Shown in pieces: positions 52,336 through 63,269 of a stretch of DNA of 64,000 bases (the first letter of the stretch is position 1; each line of letters starts with the position of its first letter). The DNA is taken from NCBI RefSeq assembly GCF_026151205.1, contig NC_087083.1, positions 7,790,460 through 7,854,459 on the forward strand, written 5' to 3'. The notes beneath the pieces are model-generated. The model was not told the DNA's origin. It worked only from the letters and a program-made list of their open reading frames with translations, and searched no databases. The position numbers and the translations under genes are program-made. This DNA is from Bolinopsis microptera (taxonomy: Eukaryota > Ctenophora > Tentaculata > Lobata > Bolinopsidae).

Positions 52336-53556
52336 ATGATTAAGCGACTTAGAAAAATTAGTTATGCCGTCATGGTGTTTTTATTCTTGGTCTTTGTCTT
52401 ACTTTGGAAAGAAATCATCAGGAACCCGGGAATTATGGAGCTCTCCTCCATTAAAGATAAAAGGATTTCAGAACGCGTATATCCTGACCCAGCTTTTAAT
52501 CTTTCCTTAAATCCCAAGAAAAAGATAGTAATTCTGTTAACTTCATTTCGCGGTGGATCTACATTTCTAGGCCAAATTTTTGATAGCAATCCCAGGTTAC
52601 AATATCTGTTTGAACCGTTTTATGATGGAAGTATCAGAAAAATGTACAAGGAAGGGGATATCCTCGGAGCTCGACCGGACCACACAGAGTACGAGCTGCG
52701 AATGCTGTACTTACAGCAAATAATGCACAACTGTTCTGTGTATCCAACTAACTTTCCGGAGAAGCATGAACGGTGTGGAACCGCTGAAGAGAACTTGGCA
52801 CGGTTCAACTCTACAGTGTGCGGTGATAAGAGCTACAAAAAAGGAGAACTGTACCAAGAGATCTGTAGATACCGTGCTACAACCATCCTTAAAGTTATAC
52901 GTATGAAAAACATTGAAGACCTGCTAAAAATAGAGCAGATAAAATCTGCTAATGTGAAGATAATACATCTTATCCGGCACCCGATACCACTGATGATGTC
53001 GAGGAGGTACGGTGGCTTGTTCTACATGTGGGATCAGAAACTAGTGTTGGAAAGTAACTACCAGCACTTTCCCAGTTGGAGGGTGAAAGTGGCGTTAGAA
53101 ATGTATGATTACTGTTCTGAAAATATCAGGAATTTAGCGTTTGCTGAGTCCAACAGTTGGATCAAGGACCGGTACATGATGGTAAGTCATCGAGATATGA
53201 GTCTTACACCCCAGGAAACTACTGAGAAAATATACGATTTTGTAGGGGAGAAACTTACTAGTGAAATTAGAAACTACATAACAGATATAACGGGAGCGAG
53301 TTCCGAAGGATTCAAAAAGAGAAGTAGCAATGCTCTGGAGGTGTATAGGAATTCAACTGAGCTTTCAGACAAGTGGAAAGAACTTGGGATGTTTGGTAAA
53401 TATTGGAATCTGTTTTCTGTTGAGCTTCAGTGTAGACAAGTGTACGATCTATTGGGGGTAAGTTCTACTGTAGACAACATATCGCGAGCAAAAGCTTTGC
53501 GGACCCAATCAGACATATCTGATAGAAATCTTTACAACTATTTTAGTCAAATTTGA
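52336..53556 (+). CDS. Carbohydrate (Golgi-type) sulfotransferase, single-exon CDS
   Basis: An intact frame of 406 residues from ATG 52336. I chose this start because it follows a strong acceptor (ttcttcccag) and gives a type II membrane topology: MIKRLRKIS then hydrophobic residues about 10-24. The 5'-phosphosulfate loop is TSFRGGSTFLGQIFDSNP (about residues 69-86). The 3'-phosphate site is HLIRHPIPLMMSRR (about 211-224). A C-terminal SHRDMSLTPQETTEKIYDFV is also typical. These match PAPS-dependent carbohydrate sulfotransferases of the CHST1/CHST3 type, which sulfate sugar chains in the Golgi lumen. NCS and NST N-glycosylation sites are present. The exact acceptor sugar cannot be told. An upstream in-frame ATG at 52309 would fall inside the predicted intron. 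Confidence 0.9.
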   Translation: MIKRLRKISYAVMVFLFLVFVLLWKEIIRNPGIMELSSIKDKRISERVYPDPAFNLSLNPKKKIVILLTSFRGGSTFLGQIFDSNPRLQYLFEPFYDGSIRKMYKEGDILGARPDHTEYELRMLYLQQIMHNCSVYPTNFPEKHERCGTAEENLARFNSTVCGDKSYKKGELYQEICRYRATTILKVIRMKNIEDLLKIEQIKSANVKIIHLIRHPIPLMMSRRYGGLFYMWDQKLVLESNYQHFPSWRVKVALEMYDYCSENIRNLAFAESNSWIKDRYMMVSHRDMSLTPQETTEKIYDFVGEKLTSEIRNYITDITGASSEGFKKRSSNALEVYRNSTELSDKWKELGMFGKYWNLFSVELQCRQVYDLLGVSSTVDNISRAKALRTQSDISDRNLYNYFSQI

Positions 53557-53788
53557 AAATATGAAATTATGGAGCTCTTGATGGACACGATTGTATTTGT
53601 ACATATATTATTGACCATTGTTAATGGTCTGGCCCGGCGCGCGCTACTTCGAAGAAATTTAGACGAGTAACATCCGTCAAATTCATTATTAATATTGACA
53701 TATTGATATATCATCTGAATTCTGAGTCTTGCAACTAAAATTTTAACTTCTAAGAAAGAATTTTGATAAAAAAAAGAGTGTCCATGTG

Positions 53789-54005
53789 TTAAGTAACTGT
53801 GCCTTATCCATGCCCAATCCGTACCTAAGTTGCCCCTCAACTTAAAGTCATAAAGTGTGCATGAAGTGTCCACCGACAGATTATCGAATTGCAATGCAAC
53901 AAAACAAATTATTCCGATTCATAAAGTTTAAATGAAGTTACTCAGCATTATAGTGTAAAATGATTACATAGCATGATTGGGCATGGATAAGGCACAGTTA
54001 CTTAA
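53789..54005. mobile_element. 217-bp element with 31-bp perfect inverted repeats ending in TTAA
   Basis: 53789-53819 (TTAAGTAACTGTGCCTTATC plus CATGCCCAATC) and 53975-54005 are exact reverse complements. Both ends are TTAA, the target used by piggyBac-type elements, so a non-autonomous piggyBac-like MITE is likely. It has no coding capacity. Confidence 0.8.
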
Positions 54006-54077
54006 CTGCTGCTCACTGCTGCTCACTGCTGCTCACTGCTGCTAACTGCTGCTAACTGCTGCTCACTGCTATTAAAT
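54006..54077. repeat. CTGCTGCTCA/CTGCTGCTAA decamer repeat
   Basis: Seven copies of CTGCTGCTCA or CTGCTGCTAA. Related clusters are at 54260-54355, 55535-55560 and, as inverted ends, at 55829-55856 and 56537-56564. Confidence 0.88.
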
Positions 54078-55826
54078 GTTACTGGGCGGCGCTCAGCCTG
54101 TCATTTCGCCGAATCTTTAATCTTTATTCGGGCTGAGTGAATTGTGACTTCCATCGCCCTAAAAAAAGTGTGAATGCTCATTGGATGTTAACAGTTAAAG
54201 CGCACGTGACTCGCATTCACGTGATCACAGGAGGAGCAAAGACCAAAGTGCAAAGAAACTGCCACAAACTGCTACTAACTGCTAATAACTGCTAGAAACT
54301 GGCACTAACTGCCACAAACTGCTACTAACTGCTACAAACTGGCACTAACTGCTGCCGTTTTCTCAGAAAAGGCAGTAAGTCCATATTTGCCATTTCGAGA
54401 TATTGCGACTTTTGCGTTTATGGTTTTTTCTCCGCTTACTTTTTGCGTAAGATCAAAAGTAAACACGTTGAGTTATCAATAATTAGTCAAATTTTAATTT
54501 GTCAAAAAAATTAAAGCTTTGAGCCGTCCATAAGCTTAGATATAACCATTTTTATGCCAAATAATCGAGCTTATTTTTCATACTGGATGGACTTACTGCC
54601 TTTGCTGAGAAAACTTGGACTTACTTCCTTTTCTGAGAAAAATCTCTGTTCAATATTTTTCTGAGAAGGAAGTAAGTCCAAGCTTTTTACTAAATATTTG
54701 AGGTTTGGATCTATGTATTTTGGATTATATTGTAAAATATAAACAATTAGGTAAATCTAAATTGCTCCATATCATATAATAAATGTTTTTGAATAGTAGT
54801 ATGCCCTTATTTAGGCAAACTCGCCAATTTTGAAAGATTTCAGTGCATTAAATGATATCCTATCGATATTTTGATGAAAATGAACTTGATCTAAAAGATG
54901 TACCTAAACTAAACATTCTCTGCGATTATAACAGCTCAATAACTGCTCCAATGTTTATGTTTTGCAAATAAAATACATCCGGCGTTTTTGAAAATCGGCC
55001 ACCAAATTTTTTTGAGGCCTAAATGAAAATTTTGATCACTTAAGTAAAGTTGAAATGTAATTATACATCGATTCTGAAAATTTCAAGCGAAAATATCAAT
55101 CGGCAGTAAAGTTATGTTCTTTTTGGGAAATCGCTTTCTAAAATTCCGCTTTTAGCATGCTTTTATAGGAAGTATGTCCAGCTACTTCTTCCTATCACAG
55201 ATAATTTATCTCAGAAAAGGCAGTAAGTCCACGGAATTACTTCCTTATCTCAGAAGATTTTCAAGATTTTCTCAGAAAAGGCAGTAAGTCCGGACTTACG
55301 TCCTTCTCTCAGAAAATAATTGGCCAAAACCGAACATAATGTTTCTCAACTGGGACTTACTTCTTTAGAAATTGCATGCAACTATGTTTCTTACTTCCTT
55401 AGAAATTGCATGCAACTATGTTCTATACATTAATATGTAGCTCATGTTGTAGAGAATTTTCTACTGAAAATTTTGATACCAATATTGTCATATTTCGAAA
55501 AATTGGACTTCCTTTTCTGAGAAAACGGCAGATTACTGCCACAAACTGCTACTAACTGCTGCAATCGCGCCCACGCATTCGTGCGCCGTTTGTGTGTGAT
55601 CGTTCACAGTTCAGAACCAATTACAGCCTAGCCGCGCAAAAGATCACGTGCACGCTAACTACCAATAAGAAAGAAGTGATGTATGTGCTACAAAAGACGA
55701 GCCCTGAGTTAGATTGTAAAATCTGATTATTTGATTGTAAAATCACATAAACGCGCGTTTTAGAGGGTTCAATTACGCCAGGCGCTATGTTTATGAACAT
55801 AATAGCTTGGGGTCCTCAGGTAAACT
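54078..55826. mobile_element. Family A element split by a 1.7-kb foldback-rich insertion
   Basis: The left half TACTGGGCGGCGCTCAGCCT is at about 54080 and the right half TGTTTATGAACATAATAGCT TGGGGTCCTCAGGTAAA ends at 55826. Between them are many direct and inverted copies of TCTCAGAAAAGGCAGTAAGT (about 54361, 54594-54680, 55200-55320, 55505-55530). No protein is encoded. Confidence 0.7.
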
Positions 55827-55828
55827 AA

Positions 55829-56564
55829 ATGCTGCTCACTGCTGCTAAATGCTGCTACCGCGCGCACGCCATTTTCTGAAGTTGCGCGCAGCGTGCGTGG
55901 CGCAGTAAAAACGCCATTTTTTTGGGCGAGCAAATTATAATGTGTTGGTTCAGCCGAATTAATTTTTATCAATTTTATTTTTATTTTTAGTTAGTTGTTA
56001 TCCGGCCAAACAATAAGAAACTTATAAAAATAAAAATATGACATTGTAATTTTGCATAGCTGAAATGTAACAATTGATCTATATTCAAATTAATTGAATT
56101 TTCAGATGAACAATAAAGTTTTTCGTCTCGAAATCAAACTTCGTATTAATTTACTTTTTTATTTATTTATTAGTTAACGTACAATATAATAGTATAGTAA
56201 TAGGCGCACGTTATATCTCCGCCAAAAGCAAATCCATGTCCAATTTGATACGCATAAAATATGTTTATAACTTCCTTGATTGAGCATTGGTTGACGATGT
56301 CAACCCATTGAGATCGTTCGCGTTGCTTTGCAAAGCAGAGCAACGATCGACGATCAGAATGCTAGTTCGCGCGGCGCGTTGAAGCAGCGAAGTCCTCCAA
56401 GATTGTGCACTAAGTTGGCGTTTTTCGACCAAAATTGAACGGGGAATCGTTTAAAATAATTGTTGAGGCACCTCGATAAAAGTAAAACAAAATTTAAGTA
56501 AAACAAAATGTCGCGCGCGCGCCCATATCAGCAGTGAGCAGCATTTAGCAGCAGTGAGCAGCAT
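55829..56564. mobile_element. 736-bp element with 28-bp perfect inverted repeats
   Basis: Left end ATGCTGCTCACTGCTGCTAA plus ATGCTGCT (55829-55856) is matched exactly in reverse complement at 56537-56564. The ends are themselves made of the decamer found in tandem at 54006-54077. GC-rich subterminal blocks CCGCGCGCACGCC and GCGCGCGCGCCC lie inside. No transposase. Confidence 0.8.
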
Positions 56565-56867
56565 CGGCGCCATAGTAATAACATACAATTTTCTTAATCA
56601 TGTGAAATGCAAGATATTCTCATTATTCACAATGTCAATCTTTCGCATCTCGCCGATCTGTGGTTGCGTGAAAATGTTAAATGCGCGGCGCGACCCAGTA
56701 ATGCATCGCGCTACAAGATATTTTCAAAATGTTTACCTTTTCACTTGCTTATTGCTACGATGATATCTTTTTATTTTTTAAACGTTTCATTGCTGTAAGT
56801 AGTAAATACAAATTATGACATCACGTCATTACATATGTTTACAAAGTATTCTTGCACTTTACCTGGG

Positions 56868-56938
56868 GACCTCTACTCAGGCCAGGCTATCATGTTCATA
56901 AACGGAATGACAGGCTGAGCGCGGCCCGGCCCAGTATA
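56868..56938. mobile_element. Family A element, inverse copy
   Basis: Reads TTTACCTGGGGACC to GCGCGGCCCGGCCCAGTATA. It includes AACGGAATGACAGGCTGAGC, the reverse complement of the family core. Confidence 0.75.
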
Positions 56939-57550
56939 ATCTTGCACTATGTGAAAAATACAATAAATATTTTCCCACCATCATTCATAATGAATCAAGT
57001 AAGACAAGCAATAGTGTAAGCAGAAGGACACCATTCTCATCTATTTTTTCTTTAGAGAATGATGCATAACTGTTTGTACTCCAAACATTTATTTTTTGTT
57101 TTAATTCGTCCTGTTATACTGGGTGAAAGTGCCGATTTTACATTTTTACATAATATATTCTTAGAGATTTTTGCAAATTTCGTAGCTCCAACCTGGTACC
57201 GACTGTTCAATCAGTAAATTTGTTCCATATAGGCAGATCCTTATGAGAGAACTATAATTCCTGTGTGCAGTTGCTTCTCTCATTCCAAATTATCCCATGA
57301 ACTCCACTTCTCCCCATTCATATCTAAATTTACGGATAGAAATATCACTCGAACAAATTAATTGAAATATATTTGTCATGCAACTTTAGGAAGGGATTCA
57401 TCTTCACAATAAAAGATATCACATTAAAAGACATACTTGACGGAACAAATTTGGAGACAATTTGTAATTATTATTAATATTTGTAACTTTCATTCTTTTA
57501 AGCTGTGAAACGCCATTTGATAATATCAAGTACAATTATCTATTTGCAGT

Positions 57551-58206
57551 ATGAGCAATGAAGAAGTCACTGTTTCTATAGAATCTCCAGCCAAATCGTC
57601 AGCAATTTTAGAAGGTATATATTATACATTTTAGTGATGTAAAACAGTCATTAATTGTTCTTTGTTAAAAATGATAGGTATATTCTACTCACAAATGGTT
57701 ATGTCTGAGAAGTATGGATTTTGAAATCTGATTCTTTATATTAGCTTTATCTGGCAACTATTTTTTTCAGATACAGTTATTGAAAACAAATGTGTAGAAA
57801 ATAAATTAGTGATCAACGTTCAACCTGGTGAGTCAAGTAGTCTTAGTTTAAATGATATATGTATAATGTTCGTCTAATAAATAATCATCCAATCACTCAA
57901 CTTGCCTGCCATTTTGGTACATAGCGAAAGCTTATGTAAGAGCAATGCTATAACACTGTGCCATTTGAGTATATACTATTTTCTACAGTATCAGATTCCA
58001 CTGTGTGCGAAGACACTGACACAGCAGAGGGAGAAAAACGCAAACAAATAGAGAATTATAAACATAAGAAAGCTACTGTAGGAGGAGATAAGGTTGATAC
58101 TCCCTCAAGAAGCAAGCATGTCCCTCACACTTTTCTTACTATGCCTGATGGTAAGAGATTTACCACTTGTGTGCTGCAAGTTTTACCAAAGTTGACTTAT
58201 GATTGA
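57551..58206 (+). CDS. Small three-exon gene of unknown function
   Basis: Exons 57551-57614, 57771-57827 and 57989-58206, with acceptors tatttgcag, tttttttcag and ttttctacag and donors gtatat and gtgagt. All junctions keep the frame. The product is 112 residues: MSNEEVTVSIESPAKSSAIL, then DTVIENKCVENKLVINVQP, then a hydrophilic Lys/Glu-rich segment ending LTMPDGKRFTTCVLQVLPKL TYD. The first exon has an acceptor one base before the ATG, so an upstream non-coding exon is likely. AATAAA follows at 58232-58237. A gtaaga sequence at 58151 could be a donor to further exons instead. No domain recognised. It lies tail-to-tail with the receptor gene. Confidence 0.62.
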
Positions 58207-58231
58207 AATTTTTGTTTTGCAATTTATAGTA

Positions 58232-58237
58232 AATAAA
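58232..58237 (+). promoter_or_regulatory. Poly-A signal candidate (AATAAA)
   Basis: AATAAA lies 26 bp after the TGA of the small gene at 57551-58206. It supports that stop as the true end, but was not tested further. Confidence 0.5.
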
Positions 58238-58430
58238 AGGTATCAATATCAAAAACAATCAGTATATGATTTGAAATACAAGATTATACAGAAGATTTCG
58301 TTAAAAAATCGTTAACAAATTGTCTTGAATCCATATTATGAGGGATCAGAGAAAATTTATGAAACAATTGTTTTAGTATAACAATTGCTTTATTATAATA
58401 TATTTATCAGTCTAGATATTAAGTAATATT

Positions 58431-59816
58431 CTACTTGCCGGCTCCAACTGCCTCTTTCCCTCTCGCAATTTTCTTTTTGCAGTACCCTCTAAAACTTTTA
58501 TTTGTAAGATAATATATAAAAGGATTGATGAAGCAAGAAGTCTGCATGACAATGAAGGTGAATCGTGTGTATATAACCAAGCTTTTACCATCAAATAAAC
58601 CTATCACATTGTAAAAGTCTAAACACCATAGAACATATGGGAAGTTACTGATGAAAAACATTGTAGTTGTCGCCAGAACTATTAGAATATTCTTCCTTTT
58701 CACCTGACCTCTCCCTGTAAAGAAAAATAAGCAAGCCTTCTTTAATTTGAATTTTTTCATTATGATTTAGTGGTTCAAATGTACCGAAAGGAATAAATCT
58801 CATGGAATATAAAATATTTAAAAATCTCACACATACCCTTGACTCCGGCTATTAGAATAAGAGCACTATTACTAAACACCAGCATGACAATAGGAACTAT
58901 CACTACAATCAGGGATAAGATAACATCAACTGAAGGGTTTACAAACAGGTTCACTCCCGTGGTATTCTCTTGTGGGGTGCAGCCCATGTAATCTTGTATG
59001 AAACTGAAATAAAGTTACTATCAGTTAAACAAGGTTACACAATAACATAATATATGAAAATCTTTAAAAAATAATTGTAATTTAGGATAATTTTGCAATG
59101 TTAAATGTTGCGTTGTCAAGTAAGGGATCATATCTACCAAATGATTGAGGAACAGTTGTTTTTTCTGTTTTTTGACTCTTGATTGATAATCAACATCATT
59201 CAGTCAAACATCACCTGCTTACCTAACTTGAGTTGACGTGATGGCCTGATATAGAGTTATGGACATATATATAGAACTAGTAGCCACTCCACCACATGTC
59301 ACTATCACGCAATGCCATTGCTTCGGAGACCGCGCAAGTGGCACCATGCATCGGTACAACTTGTTTACCACAAGCGCATTCACAAAGAATGAGTTCGCGT
59401 CAATGAAACAGTATTTGATGGCAAGAAGAATTTTGCAGACGGTGGACCATTCATAACCAGTTATCAGAACAATGATGGTTGGGAAGACGTTGAAGAGACC
59501 GCGCAGGATATCCGCAACAGCAAGGTTTTGTACGATCCACACTGACATTTTATCAAGTTTTATTGCGTCATGTTTGACTGTGGCATGCATCACAACGAAG
59601 TTACCTGAAGTAACAAAACTGGTAAATTCTGTACTATCTGTATGATATTAGTATAACATTTCAGAAATTAAGGAGGAGGAAATGTATTCAAATACTTTAT
59701 ACTGTTCTACAAATATAAAGGTTTAAAAATTTACCTGTAAGGCATAAGACGAGAGCAATGACATACCATACAATTATAATAATCTCCTCGTGTATTAGCA
59801 TAGAAGAAGAATCCAT
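58431..59816 (-). CDS. Rhodopsin-like (class A) G-protein-coupled receptor, complete, four exons
   Basis: Minus-strand exons 59735-59816, 59223-59604, 58837-59003 and 58431-58714, all with GT-AG boundaries, join to 304 residues from ATG at 59814-59816. Seven membrane segments are visible. TM1 ends with the GN motif (G28-N29), TM2 has NLAVAD (D59), and Cys84 opens TM3. NKL stands where DRY is expected (108-110). A Cys in the second extracellular loop (YMGCTPQENTT, with an NTT glycosylation site) probably pairs with Cys84. TM6 has NFPYVLW, TM7 has CFINPFIYYLTNKSF (NPxxY-type), and then a basic tail FRGYCKKK. It is a plasma-membrane signalling receptor. The ligand is unknown; it does not clearly match aminergic, opsin (no TM7 Lys seen) or known peptide groups. 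Confidence 0.88.
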
Positions 59817-59819
59817 CTG

Positions 59820-60238
59820 TAATAATGATGCGGTTAATTGGTTAAATCAGCTCATTGAATGTTGTCATCATGTTGTCGTGTCACGTGATTTAGCTAGTAC
59901 TCGTACATCTTCAGTAAAGTAACTGTATTACCTCTTATTACAAATCTATGCTGGTAGCTTTACTACAGTAACAATCTTTCCACGTGCACTTTCCGCTCTC
60001 GTTACTATGCCACCTTTTGATTTATAGCCAATTTGCACGAAGGTGGTCAGACAGAAAAAGAGAAATCTCCGAATTATAAGTTAGATATTACCCCTAAATA
60101 CAAATATGTGCTGGTAGCCTAATTATAGCCACATATAAAAATAGCATGGAGATTCATAATCAATTCAATCGAAGATACTGATTTTCGTTAAGTATCACGG
60201 TCAAAAATAAAGATCAGGATTCGTTAAATTTGGAAATA
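59820..60238. other. Upstream region of the receptor gene
   Basis: The 5' flank of the minus-strand receptor. No coding sequence. Two similar blocks, ATTACCTCTTATTACAAATC and ATTACCCCTAAATACAAAT, each followed by ATGTGCTGGTAGC-like sequence, lie at about 59928 and 60090 as a loose direct repeat. Confidence 0.45.
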
Positions 60239-60596
60239 GTAGTTGTACAGCAATACTAAGGTAATGGGACTACTGCAGACCCTCTACTGTCAAGGTTTGG
60301 TGAACGGTAGTTAAAAGCGATTAAGGGACATAAGTCAAAGTGGTACAGCAACATCATGTAGTGGACATCTTGAGAAATGAGTAATAGGTAGAATGTAAGG
60401 TTTCTCCTTCATAAATCGTATTTTTCTCCGATAATAAATTGACATCAAGTCTTGAAAATTATTCGAGATTCTGACTTATGTCCCTTAATCGCTTTAAACT
60501 ACCGTTCACCAAACCTTGACTGCGGCTTTGTTAACAAGGTTTGGCCGGTAGAGGGTCCGCAGTATCCCAAAACCTTAGTATTACTGTACAACTACT
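60239..60596. mobile_element. MITE-like element with long inverted ends
   Basis: The left end GTAGTTGTACAGCAATACTA AGGT and the right end in reverse complement GTAGTTGTACAGTAATACTA AGGT match. The inner arms TCAAGGTTTGGTGAACGGTA and AAGCGATTAAGGGACATAAG also recur inverted near 60470-60525. The 75-codon frame at 60452-60679 comes from it and is not a gene. Confidence 0.78.
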
Positions 60597-60679
60597 ACAG
60601 AAGTAATCCCGATAACACTCGACCTCTGCCTGATTCAGAGGATGTCACCCTTTTACCTTCACACGCTGTAAGAAGATGA

Positions 60680-62490
60680 CGATCAGACCTCATTAAATAT
60701 GGAAATAGATACAAAAACTGCGAACTGATATAATATGTTTCTCCATTACCTGGAGTTCACATTAGATCTGTACTGATTCTGTACTTATTCTGTACTATAA
60801 GAGAACATTAGAGTATCGTATCACTCTATCAAACGACCAACCAATAAATGTTGACCGGACAAACAAAATACTTGATAACCATTTTAATTCCATTTTGAAC
60901 AGTTTTGCTAAAGATCTCTCGAATGAGTAGTTGCAGTATACTTGTACTACAGCATGATGTTGTGATACATATGATGTGTTTTTCTACTCTGTCTGCTTCA
61001 TCACATGCATCAACATCGTCATACATAATATGAAAAGATATGTGTTCTTTCGATGTTTCTTTTTTTTAACTGGTAATCTATAACATGTGATGTCACACAA
61101 GTGATTTATAGAACTTATTAGATGGATTTATAGAATTGGTTAGACTCAAAATAAGGAGTAAAAATAAGGAACAAATAAGGAGCAAATTTTCCAAACTCGT
61201 GGACTCATAAAGTGATCAAGAAATTTGACCTGCTTGAGCAAGGGGAACAGCCCAAAACAGAGTATCAGGAAGGCCCGGTACCCAAAATCCTGATTAACTA
61301 GCAAGGATAAAAGATAACAATAGGTAAAAGCTAAATATAGACACCAATACTATACCAGATTATTCCTTCTGATCATGCAAGGGGGCTGGCTGTTTAGGAA
61401 CAAAGCAGAATCTCACTGTACATGCAACTGATTTGATTCGAAACGTTCATCAAATAAGTTTAGATAGAGAATAGTAGAGAATTATTCGGGAAATTAACAT
61501 GAGATAGGTGTTGTTAAAGCTTCCATAGAAATACAATCTGTATTCAATGTAATAGGGACCTTACCAAGTATATGAGATATTCTAACGCCATGCAGCTGGT
61601 ACAAACACCTTAGTAAATCGATAAATGTTTACAATATAATTCTAGAATAAAGTTGGTATTGTACACAAAACCCTCAAATTTTTCCCGATTATACTGTTAT
61701 AGAAGATCTAACTAACTAGATCTAACTACTGATTAACTGATGGAGAACGATACTTTGACACGTGACAGTTATTTACGGTAACCAATGCGCTTCAAGTATT
61801 ATATACGTCACTGATACGCATATGTAATATGCGTTGCTTCACTGGCTCGACTGAATAGTGTGGCTACTATAATAGTACTATGATCTATCTTATTATATCT
61901 ACTTTATCACCACCATAGTGCGCATCTGAGTGATGTGTGTCACAGACTGTCTCTGTGGCATTCTCGTGCTTCATCTCCTGCCATTCATCTTTATACGTCT
62001 CCAGACATATCACGTCTCAGCTCTCATAAGCAATTGAATCTTACGAGAGAGAAACCGTTTCAAATTAATCAGCGACACACCGGACAACCGGTCATAATTA
62101 GAAAACAGGATATTACGTGCAGTTTATTAATTGTGAGTCGCCATGCAATTCACGTTTTGATATGTTGACTTTAGTAAAGTCATTTTAAAATAATGTTAGA
62201 TAGCAAGCACACAACATTACACTATCGGGAGTTAATCTAGTTTATATAGATCTGAATAAAGCGGATATATACAGAGAAATTGTAACGTGTTTGAAACTTA
62301 GTAGATATTTGTGTTCGTCCGATAAGATAATTACTACCAAAATTTAATTACATAATTAACTGATTAATTAAATTGACAGAGATTTGGGGGTTTATTTAGT
62401 TATGATTAGATCTTCCAAGTAATGTTGAAATGGAAATATAACGAGGTCATCTTCTTACAGCGTTACTTACTACAGAAATGGAAATATATC
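60680..62490. other. Intergenic, no gene seen
   Basis: AT-rich. A GACACGTGACAGTTATTTAC GGTAACCAAT block at about 61757-61785 resembles the one at 43338. A 77-codon frame at 61935-62168 is unsupported. Confidence 0.45.
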
Positions 62491-62747
62491 CATTCTTCCG
62501 TTTTCTGACAGCATGAGTGCCTAAGACCATTTAAAGATCGGAGGTCTTTTGACACATTTTTGACACATTTTTGACAAATGTTTGCATTTTAGGCTTTTCC
62601 AAAAGGGGGTTTCTTGGGGCCGGCGATTGATTTTAATGAATTATGATGGTTTTTTAAGGATAGTTCTTGACCCAAAAGAATTAAGGTTAAAGAATTCGGA
62701 ATTTCAAAAATGTTAATTTAACACATTTGTCAGAAAACGGAAGCATT
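62491..62747. mobile_element. MITE-like element with CTTCCGTTTTCTGACA ends
   Basis: CTTCCGTTTTCTGACA at 62495-62510 is exactly inverted at 62728-62743. The interior is AT-rich with a TTTTTGACACAT direct repeat. No coding capacity; a target duplication was not resolved. Confidence 0.65.
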
Positions 62748-62865
62748 CGAATGAAGCAGAATACCAATACATTTAAATATAAATTGCACAAAATCTATCG
62801 ATTATTGATTGAAATAATACCCGTACTACACATTACCAAGTACGTTACGTGGGAGATTGTGCGAA

Positions 62866-63030
62866 ATAAAATGAAATAAAGTGAAATAAAGGGAAATAAA
62901 GTGAAAGAAAGTGAAAGAAAGTGAAAGAAAGTGAAAGAAAGTGAAATAAAATGAAATAAAATGAAATAAAATGAAATAAAGTGAAATAAAGTGAAATAAA
63001 GTGAAATAAAGTGAAATAAAGTGAAATAAA
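62866..63030. repeat. 10-bp repeat (GTGAAATAAA)n
   Basis: About sixteen copies, grouped by variant: GTGAAATAAA, then GTGAAAGAAA, then ATGAAATAAA, then GTGAAATAAA again. Minus-strand Phe/His/Ile frames are repeat translation. Confidence 0.95.
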
Positions 63031-63269
63031 GTTCACACGGTACAGCAATCTGATGCAGTACATTTGACAGAGTGAACTGTAGAAAGCTTAATAGTTTAGC
63101 TAATAATGACACGGTTAATAATAATTAACGTAATAAAATAATGGGGGGTTACGAGCTGTCTAGACAAATAACCTGCCATTATTATTTGTAATATTTGTAA
63201 TTCAATGTGGCATATTCAATGAGTTCAATCAAGAAGTGCGGTTAAGATGGGAGCTTCATTGATTAGAAC

